Source of the DNA: Anaeromassilibacillus stercoravium
GTDB taxonomy: Bacteria > Bacillota > Clostridia > Oscillospirales > Acutalibacteraceae
Assembly (NCBI GenBank): GCA_019118845.1
Contig: DWYE01000035.1
Coordinates: forward strand, 1-10,825
DNA length: 10,825 nt
Direction of reading: 5' to 3'
The position numbers and the translations under genes are program-made. How positions within the stretch are numbered: position 1 is the stretch's first letter; each line of letters begins with the position of its first letter. Below, in pieces: positions 5,713 through 10,825 of this stretch. The notes beneath the pieces are model-generated. The model was not told where the DNA came from. It was given only the letters and a program-made list of their open reading frames with translations, and searched no databases.

Positions 5713-7164
5713 TCACACATTGTGTGGAACCACCATATTGATCTTGGAGAAGTCGTGAATCTCTTCAATGTTCTCCTTGATGCCGCGCTTATCGGCGGTT
5801 GCCAACAGCTTGGCGCGATTCTTCAAAAGCTTCTGCATGGATTCCACGCCGCCGGGACCCGCTACGCAGCCGCCTTCGCACGCCATACCCTCCACAATGT
5901 CCTCCTGGAGGCGGTTGGCATTCATAATCATCAAGGTCTTCTTGCATTCCTTCGCACCGTTGCACTTGATGCAGGAGAACGGCATCTCGAAGTTTTCATC
6001 GTCCAGAACCGCTGCGACGGATGCAGCTACGCCGCCGCTCTGTGCAAAGCCCTTGCCCAGACGGCTGCCGTCCTGCTCGTTTTCCGCAGCCTCGTGTACG
6101 TCGATCCCCTTGGCCTCAAAGAGCGCTGCCAGCTCCTCAAAGGTGATGACATAATCCGCCGTGTCCTCCACCTTCTTGGCTTCCAGCTTCTTTGCAATGC
6201 ACGGCCCGATGAAGACCACCGTGGCGCCCGGATTGTTCGCTTTGATATAGCGGGAAACCAGGGTCATCGGGGAACCGGTCGTGGAAATATTGGGAATCAG
6301 CTTCGGGAAATGCTTTTCAATCATCTCCACAAAGGCCGGGCAGCAGGAAGTGGTCATCTTGCGGTTGGATTCCACCGCTTCCTTCAGCTCCTGTGCTTCA
6401 TGCCATGCCGTGGCGTCTGCGCCGAGGGAAACCTCGACGACATCCGTAAAGCCCAGCTTGCGGATCGCCGCCTTGAGTTGGCCGACATTTGCGTCGCCAA
6501 AGTGGCCCTCGATTGCCGGGGCAAAGGTGGCAACGACCGGCTCGCCGCTCTTGAGGGCCTCAATCACCGCGACAATGTTCGAACGGTCCGTGATCGCGCC
6601 GAACGGGCAGCCGACCACGCAGGCGCCACAGCTGATGCAGCGGCTGTAATCGATGGAGGCGCGGTTATAATCGTCCTTGCTGATCGCATTGACCGGGCAC
6701 GCGCGGATGCAGGGACGCATGGTATCGGAAATCGCGTTGTACGGGCAGGCCGCCGCACAGCGTCCGCACTCTTTACATTTGGCCGGGTCGATGTATGCGC
6801 CCTTGCCGGTGATGGAAATCGCGCCAAACGGACAGGCCGCCTGGCATTTTTTCGCCAGACATTTCTGGCAGTTATCTGTAACCGTAAAGCGGCTGATCGG
6901 ACAGCCCTCGCAGGCAGCCGGCAAAACGCCGACAATGCCCCGTTCATCCTGGCCCGGAAGACTGACCCCCTGTGCAGAGGTGATACGCTCGCGGATAATC
7001 TCCCGCTCGCGGTAGATACAGCAGCGGAAAGTAGGCACGGGGCCAGGGATAATGTCATACGGAATCTCCTGGATATGCTTATCCAATGTTCCCTCAAAGG
7101 TATACTTCGCTACCTGGGTGAGCACTTGATATTTTAGTTGTTTCGCGTCATTATCGTATTGCAT
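5713..7164 (-). CDS. Putative monomeric (group B-like) [FeFe] hydrogenase
   Basis: A 483-residue iron-sulfur protein of the [FeFe]-hydrogenase family, which interconverts protons and H2 with a ferredoxin-type partner. The N-terminal half is packed with cluster motifs: CEGC at 85-88, CQKC at 99-102 with C107/C111, CKECGRCAAAC at 130-140, CIRAC at 152-156 and CISCGACVVGC at 176-186. The H-domain has all three signatures: TSCCPAF at 272-278, GPCIAKKLE at 320-328 (the PCxxKxxE form) and GMACEGGCVAGPGG at 426-439, so the four cysteine ligands are present. The N-terminal layout and the GPC and GPGG variants fit group B more than the group A CpI or HydABC enzymes; the subgroup is inferred from memory. 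The ATG has GAGGA seven bases upstream. It lies downstream of the sensory hydrogenase operon but beyond a terminator, so it is probably transcribed separately. HydE/F/G maturases are not in the window. Confidence 0.88.
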   Translation of the reverse strand: MQYDNDAKQLKYQVLTQVAKYTFEGTLDKHIQEIPYDIIPGPVPTFRCCIYREREIIRERITSAQGVSLPGQDERGIVGVLPAACEGCPISRFTVTDNCQKCLAKKCQAACPFGAISITGKGAYIDPAKCKECGRCAAACPYNAISDTMRPCIRACPVNAISKDDYNRASIDYSRCISCGACVVGCPFGAITDRSNIVAVIEALKSGEPVVATFAPAIEGHFGDANVGQLKAAIRKLGFTDVVEVSLGADATAWHEAQELKEAVESNRKMTTSCCPAFVEMIEKHFPKLIPNISTTGSPMTLVSRYIKANNPGATVVFIGPCIAKKLEAKKVEDTADYVITFEELAALFEAKGIDVHEAAENEQDGSRLGKGFAQSGGVAASVAAVLDDENFEMPFSCIKCNGAKECKKTLMIMNANRLQEDIVEGMACEGGCVAGPGGVESMQKLLKNRAKLLATADKRGIKENIEEIHDFSKINMVVPHNV

Positions 7165-7334
7165 GCTTCTATCCTCGCTTTTCGAAATTACACCTGCTCC
7201 CTCAATTGGCGTTTTGGAAAACGCAGATCAGACATAGGGGACAAGCTGACGGCATTCATCCTACGTCCTGGTCCCTCCGCAGGCCAAGAGGCTCCATTCT
7301 TCCTTCGTCTAAAAGGGCTGTGACAAAAGGCGCC
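7165..7334 (-). promoter_or_regulatory. Leader/promoter region of the group B hydrogenase with possible RNA structure
   Basis: No convincing gene is found here. On the minus strand several pairings can be drawn: a 9-bp helix with one bulge joining CAGGACGTAG (about 7263-7272) with CTATGTCTG (about 7230-7238), and a hairpin GCGTTT/AAACGC (about 7209-7224) roughly 45 bp before the start codon. A weak sigma-A candidate, TTGGCC-18-TAGGAT, ends near 7258. I compared it by memory with T-box, THF, c-di-GMP and fluoride riboswitches and 6S RNA, and found no match. It may be only a promoter and a long leader. Confidence 0.35.
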
Positions 7335-7353
7335 AAAAAGGGCTTACAAGCCC
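7335..7353 (-). terminator. Terminator of the sensory hydrogenase operon
   Basis: On the minus strand the palindrome GGGCTTGTAAGCCC (7340-7353) is followed directly by TTTTT (7335-7339). It lies about 95 bp after the phosphatase stop. A wider pairing AAAAGGC/GCCTTTT (around 7326-7376) encloses it, and a T8 tract lies on the plus strand at its outer side, so the whole structure might also act on plus-strand transcripts. Confidence 0.7.
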
Positions 7354-7448
7354 ATGCTTTCAGGTACTTTGCCTTTTTTTTAACAATCCTTTTCTATCAT
7401 CTTAAATCATTTCTCTTGTCCTGGCAAGGGGTATCCTTAATTTCGTGA

Positions 7449-8627
7449 TTAATAATAAACTTTTTCGACGTTCTTTCCCAATTTCTTGACGAGTTCGCAC
7501 AGTTCGTCGATCAGTTTCATTTTAATACTCAAATCCGAAGGCAGCCCCGGGTTCTGGTGCGCCGGATTGATCGCCTTTCCGATGAAGACGTGCAGGTCCG
7601 TGCATTCTTCCAGGAGCATCTTCGCAATCATGGCAGCGCCGTTCTCTTCATCCAGCCGGTGGAAGTAGAAGGAATCGGCCTCTTTATTCAGATAGTCACG
7701 CAAAATATCGACCGTGCGGCTCAGGGTGAGCACGCCTTCGGTCACCAGGTCCACGCCTTCGATCTTGCCCGTGGGCGGGATCGTCGGGTCGACATAATTG
7801 ATTGAGGTTTCAATTTTCCGGTTGAGGACGCGCGCCACAATGTTCGCGCTGGTGCCGCCGCAGACCACCTTTTTCCCGTAGGAGGTGATAAAATCGTGCA
7901 CCATGCGGTTGTCGTCCTCTTTGTTGACCGGCGGGCCGGAGAGCATATTGACCACGCTCTTCGGGGCGATACGGATCACCAGATCCGTCGAATCATCGCC
8001 GGGCTTGTCGAGATAGAGCTCGCGCACCGCCTCGGAAAGAGAAACCGCCAGGCGCGGCGCGGAGTTTTCCTTGGTGGACGTTTTTGCCAGCCAGGACGAT
8101 ACGTTATCCCAGTTCCAGCCGAAGTTCAGCGCCTGGCCCACGCCGGCATAGATGACGCCGTCGCTGACGAGCGCAAGCACGTCGCCCGGCCGCACCGAAA
8201 ACGTACACTCGGAGATCTGCTTGCCGCCGTACTCCTTCAGTTCGCTGCGCGACTCCAGATCGACCACTTTGCCGTTCCGCACAAAGATGCAGGGCGGGTT
8301 GTCAAACTCCACCAGATGGGCCGTGCCGTCGTCAAAAATTTGCAGCACGCTAAAGGTGGAATACGCCAGCTTCCGGACGCTGCACACCGGCAGCGTCTTT
8401 GCGATGGTCTCCACCACCTCGGCAATGCTGGCCCCTTCGTTCAGCATCGTCGATACAATGGTGCTGGTGAGCGTGGAAAGAATATTGGCCTTGACGCCGC
8501 TGCCGAGGCCGTCCGCCAGCACCGCGATGGTGGAATCGGGGGCGCGTATGATTTTCACTTTATCGCCGCAAAGTTCTTCCCCATATTTGTTGAGGCTCCG
8601 ATATGCGGCATCCACATGCATTTTCAT
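7449..8627 (-). CDS. SpoIIE-type PP2C serine phosphatase with C-terminal extension
   Basis: A 392-residue protein. Residues 1 to about 222 form a PP2C/SpoIIE phosphatase domain, which removes phosphate from serine or threonine on proteins, often anti-anti-sigma factors. Metal-binding acidic motifs are present: GDKVKI near 21, ADGLGSG at 38-44, SDG at 155-157 and GDDSTD at 210-215. There is no transmembrane segment, unlike true SpoIIE, so it should be cytosolic. The last 150 residues (about 240-392) make a separate domain with VVCGGTSANIVARVLNR (254-270), EGVDLVTEGVLTLSRTVDIL (290-309) and a Lys-rich helix at the end; I do not recognise it. The ATG has AAAGGA close upstream. It follows the sensory hydrogenase by 41 bp and ends the operon, so it is the likely output of that sensor. 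No kinase or STAS partner is in view. Confidence 0.88.
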   Translation of the reverse strand: MKMHVDAAYRSLNKYGEELCGDKVKIIRAPDSTIAVLADGLGSGVKANILSTLTSTIVSTMLNEGASIAEVVETIAKTLPVCSVRKLAYSTFSVLQIFDDGTAHLVEFDNPPCIFVRNGKVVDLESRSELKEYGGKQISECTFSVRPGDVLALVSDGVIYAGVGQALNFGWNWDNVSSWLAKTSTKENSAPRLAVSLSEAVRELYLDKPGDDSTDLVIRIAPKSVVNMLSGPPVNKEDDNRMVHDFITSYGKKVVCGGTSANIVARVLNRKIETSINYVDPTIPPTGKIEGVDLVTEGVLTLSRTVDILRDYLNKEADSFYFHRLDEENGAAMIAKMLLEECTDLHVFIGKAINPAHQNPGLPSDLSIKMKLIDELCELVKKLGKNVEKVYY

Positions 8628-8668
8628 CCAATCATTCCTTTACAGCATAAATTCCGCATCGGAGGCGC

Positions 8669-10375
8669 TCAGTCCTCGTCGAACACGATCATATTTTTCA
8701 GCTTGGTCAGCGTGGCCTTGGTCTCCGCCGTGGTTTCACCCAACAGGCTCGCGATCTGCTGCGCTGCAACCATCTGCTTGTCGATGACCTTCTGCGCCAT
8801 CTCCATTGTCTCCGCACGCAGTTTATACTGGCTCTCTATGTTGGCTTCTTCCTTGGTGATGTCCTTAAAGATGCCCATTGCGATGTTTTCCTTCGCAATG
8901 TATACGATGGTCTGTTCCATCGTAACGCCGTATTCTTTATAATGTACCTTCTTGTCGGTGATCGACTGCTTGCTGTCGAACACGAACTGGAAGTCCGAGC
9001 TGTCGATCAGCTCGTAGATGCACTTTTGCAGCGCCTCATGGCGGCTGATGCGGAACGTGCGCTCCGCCGCGGCGTTAAATTCGATGATATTCAAATCGCT
9101 GTCCACAATGATGGTGACGTTCGGCGTCTCCGAAAGCACGCAGTTGCTCAGGGACTCCGCACGCTCCTTCATGTACGGCATGCACATATGTAGCTCGGCC
9201 TTGCCCTGGTAAACGGCGATGGCCTTTGCGCGGCAGGTCGGGTAGCCGCAGGAGCCGCAGTTGAGTTCGTCCTCCGGGCCGTTCTTGCCGATCTTTGCCA
9301 GGATCGCGCGGATCGTCTCCTCGTCCGGGATGTCCTCTTTGCTGGAGCGGTCCACGAACTGCATCTGCATCGGGATGGTCTCCGGCAGGTTCGGATAGGA
9401 CTCCGCATCCTCATATGCATAATCGCGGATCCGGACGCGGGAGGCAAAGCGGGAAACGGTATCCGTGCCGGAACCGGGGCCGTTGACGCAGCCGTCGCGG
9501 CACATGTTGATTTCAATGAAGCAGTGGTCGAGCTCGCCGCGTTCCATGGCGCGGCACAGGTCGATGCAGGCGCCGGAGCCGGAAACGGACAGGAGCTTCC
9601 AATCGCCGATGTCGCCCCTGGAGCGCAAGGATGCGAGGATACCCTCCTCGATCGGGTACATGCGCAGGATCTTCGAGCTCGGGTTGAGGAACGTCGCAGA
9701 TTCGGCGTTGGCAAAGGAAATGTGCTCCTCCTTCAGCCAGGCGCCGAGCTCCTCAAAGGTCAGCACCGCGTCGATCTCGTTGTTGTGGCGGATGTCGGCG
9801 GCCTCGTCCTTCTTCGCAATGCAGGGGCCTGCAAACACGACGCGCGTCCCGGGGCCGTAGCTCTGCTTGAGCAGGCGGCCGTGCGCGATCATCGGGGAAA
9901 CGACCGGCGCCATTTGGTCCACCAGGGACGGATAGTACAATTCAATCAAACGGTTGACGGACGGGCAGCAGGTCGAAATGATATTCTTCATGCTGTTCTC
10001 CTGCATGATGCGGTGGTACTCCGCCGTCACATACGCCGCGCCCTCCGCGGTCTCCGAAACGCCATAGAAACCGAGCGCCTTCATCGCACCCGCAAACTGA
10101 TGGACATCTTCAAAATCAAAGCATCCATAGTACGACGGGGCAATCGAAAGGATGACCCGCTCGCCGCTCTTCATCATCTGCTTGACCAGGGCGACATCGC
10201 TCGCCACCGTCTTAGCGTTCTGCGGGCACTGCTCCAGGCAGGTGCCGCAGAGGATGCAGTCGCGGTCGATGATTTTCGCCTGTTCATTTTCTACCTTGAT
10301 GGATTTGACCGGGCAAACCTTCACACATTTATAGCAGTTTTTGCAATTTGCTTTCTGCAAGCCAATAATACTCAT
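8669..10375 (-). CDS. hydS: Putative sensory [FeFe] hydrogenase with PAS domain (HydS-like, group C)
   Basis: A 568-residue multi-domain protein. In order: two ferredoxin-type [4Fe-4S] motifs (C11/C14/C17/C21 and C40/C43/C46/C50); an H-cluster domain with STCCPS at 134-139, GPCIAKKDE at 183-191 and NMCRDGCVNGPG at 290-301; a further Cys set C373/C376/C381/C398 (CGSCGYPTC...C), like a [4Fe-4S] Fer4-type module; a PAS domain at about 412-508 (SETPNVTIIVDSDLNIIEFNAAAERTF read in parts); and a C-terminal helix to 568. Group C [FeFe] hydrogenases with PAS domains are regarded as H2 or redox sensors (Thermotoga maritima HydS is the known example), and subgroups occur beside phosphatase genes, as here. 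Both cysteines of the first motif are kept. The ATG has AGGTGAT upstream. It sits between a [2Fe-2S] ferredoxin (57-bp gap) and the phosphatase (41-bp gap). The symbol is given by resemblance only. Confidence 0.88.
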   Translation of the reverse strand: MSIIGLQKANCKNCYKCVKVCPVKSIKVENEQAKIIDRDCILCGTCLEQCPQNAKTVASDVALVKQMMKSGERVILSIAPSYYGCFDFEDVHQFAGAMKALGFYGVSETAEGAAYVTAEYHRIMQENSMKNIISTCCPSVNRLIELYYPSLVDQMAPVVSPMIAHGRLLKQSYGPGTRVVFAGPCIAKKDEAADIRHNNEIDAVLTFEELGAWLKEEHISFANAESATFLNPSSKILRMYPIEEGILASLRSRGDIGDWKLLSVSGSGACIDLCRAMERGELDHCFIEINMCRDGCVNGPGSGTDTVSRFASRVRIRDYAYEDAESYPNLPETIPMQMQFVDRSSKEDIPDEETIRAILAKIGKNGPEDELNCGSCGYPTCRAKAIAVYQGKAELHMCMPYMKERAESLSNCVLSETPNVTIIVDSDLNIIEFNAAAERTFRISRHEALQKCIYELIDSSDFQFVFDSKQSITDKKVHYKEYGVTMEQTIVYIAKENIAMGIFKDITKEEANIESQYKLRAETMEMAQKVIDKQMVAAQQIASLLGETTAETKATLTKLKNMIVFDED

Positions 10376-10432
10376 TTGTCATCACCTATCCTACATACTT
10401 AGGGGGACTCCCCGTTGATACTCCTTGGAGCG

Positions 10433-10681
10433 TTACTTCTCCAGCCGTTTCATGACTTCGCGGTTAAAAAAGGCCTCTGTTTCCAGCGGGGTGACCTTAA
10501 AGCGTTCCCCGTCCAAACAGACGCAGACGCCGTTGTTGGTGCACTCCCCCATACAGAAGGAGCCCTTCAGGTCGATCTTATCTTCCAGATGGTTCATCGA
10601 AACCAGGCGTTGAAAGATGCTGATGACATCGCGGGATCCTTTCAGGTGGCAGGAACTGCCGATACAAACTGTTATTTCCAT
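10433..10681 (-). CDS. Thioredoxin-like [2Fe-2S] ferredoxin
   Basis: An 82-residue protein of the thioredoxin-like (NuoE C-terminal type) [2Fe-2S] ferredoxin group. The four expected ligands are C6 and C11 (CIGSSC) and C43 and C47 (CMGEC), in the family pattern of a CxxxxC near the N-terminus and a CxxxC about 35 residues on; two more cysteines, C52 and C54, follow. Such small ferredoxins (Thermotoga TM1420 is one) and NuoE/HydC subunits feed electrons to NuoF- or hydrogenase-type partners. Its length is that of a stand-alone family member. AGGAGG lies ten bases before the ATG. It is the first gene after a strong promoter and is followed by the sensory hydrogenase after 57 bp, so I infer that it exchanges electrons with that protein or is needed for its signalling. 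Confidence 0.88.
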   Translation of the reverse strand: MEITVCIGSSCHLKGSRDVISIFQRLVSMNHLEDKIDLKGSFCMGECTNNGVCVCLDGERFKVTPLETEAFFNREVMKRLEK

Positions 10682-10697
10682 ACTCTCATTTCCTCCT

Positions 10698-10763
10698 GGG
10701 GTGCTCCCCTGCTGCTTGTTTCACGCGGCAATCTTTCAAAAAGGCGAAAAAGTTCCGCCGCGT
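10698..10763 (-). promoter_or_regulatory. Structured 5' leader of the ferredoxin-hydS-phosphatase transcript
   Basis: Between the promoter and the first gene the minus strand carries a perfect 7-bp pairing, ACGCGGC (10757-10763) with GCCGCGT (10723-10729), and a small GGGG-AGCA-CCCC hairpin (10698-10709) that directly abuts the AGGAGG Shine-Dalgarno site (10692-10697). Neither hairpin covers the site itself. They could tune translation or mRNA stability; no known riboswitch class is recognised. Confidence 0.4.
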
Positions 10764-10775
10764 AATTTTGTCTAT

Positions 10776-10804
10776 ATTATAACATTTGGGTGGTTTTCTG
10801 ACAA
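10776..10804 (-). promoter_or_regulatory. Sigma-A promoter of the sensory hydrogenase operon
   Basis: On the minus strand, TTGTCA (10799-10804, five of six consensus) and a perfect TATAAT (10776-10781) are separated by exactly 17 bp. Transcription would start near 10769, giving a leader of about 88 nt before the ferredoxin ATG. This is the strongest promoter in the window and shows that the operon begins with the ferredoxin gene. Confidence 0.85.
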
Positions 10805-10825
10805 GAGAATTTATGCGAAATTTCA

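Noticed and set aside
5656..7137. A 493-codon plus-strand frame opposite the group B hydrogenase
   Set aside because: It mirrors a gene with intact H-cluster motifs and lacks a ribosome-binding site or family features; length alone is due to GC-rich antisense codons.
7165..7448. Possible 6S RNA, T-box or known riboswitch in the gap before the group B hydrogenase
   Set aside because: None of the conserved core sequences that I know for these classes is present; only generic hairpins can be supported.
7896..8942. A long plus-strand frame opposite the phosphatase and sensor genes
   Set aside because: It crosses two real genes and their 41-bp gap, and its product has no coherent domain.

Overview
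This window comes from an anaerobic Firmicute, most likely a Clostridia/Oscillospirales-type organism of fairly high GC. The evidence is an mcsA-mcsB pair, two different [FeFe]-hydrogenase-family proteins, a clostridial TSCPD protein, a tiny Cys/Gly-rich membrane protein, strong Shine-Dalgarno sites, and use of TTG and GTG starts. I cannot name a species. Nearly all genes lie on the minus strand, so the order below runs right to left, in the direction of transcription.

Right end (10825-7335): a near-consensus sigma-A promoter drives a three-gene operon: a thioredoxin-like [2Fe-2S] ferredoxin, a putative sensory (group C, HydS-like) [FeFe]-hydrogenase with a C-terminal PAS domain, and a SpoIIE/PP2C-type serine phosphatase carrying an extra C-terminal domain. 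It ends at a hairpin terminator. The layout suggests a signalling module in which an H-cluster protein senses hydrogen or redox state and a protein phosphatase gives the output. No partner kinase or anti-sigma factor lies in the window.

Middle (7334-3794): after an intergenic region of about 280 bp with several possible RNA hairpins comes a second, probably group B, [FeFe]-hydrogenase and tandem terminator hairpins. An ABC-2 type ATPase/permease pair follows, with a 17-bp gene overlap. The ATPase has departures at the Q-loop and H-loop positions.

Left-centre (3780-2149): a consensus-like promoter precedes a PHP-domain phosphoesterase and a TSCPD protein. Converging on them from the other strand is a 52-codon Cys-rich membrane microprotein, with strong hairpins between. 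Then come mcsA and mcsB (protein-arginine kinase system), here without ctsR before them or clpC after them. McsA lacks the usual first zinc-finger pair, and McsB lacks the usual Cys of the CPTN motif.

Left edge (700-1): an AT-rich gene for a two-helix membrane protein runs out of the window. Its composition differs sharply from everything else, so it probably marks the start of an accessory region. No tRNA, rRNA, CRISPR array, transposase or recognisable insertion sequence was seen.
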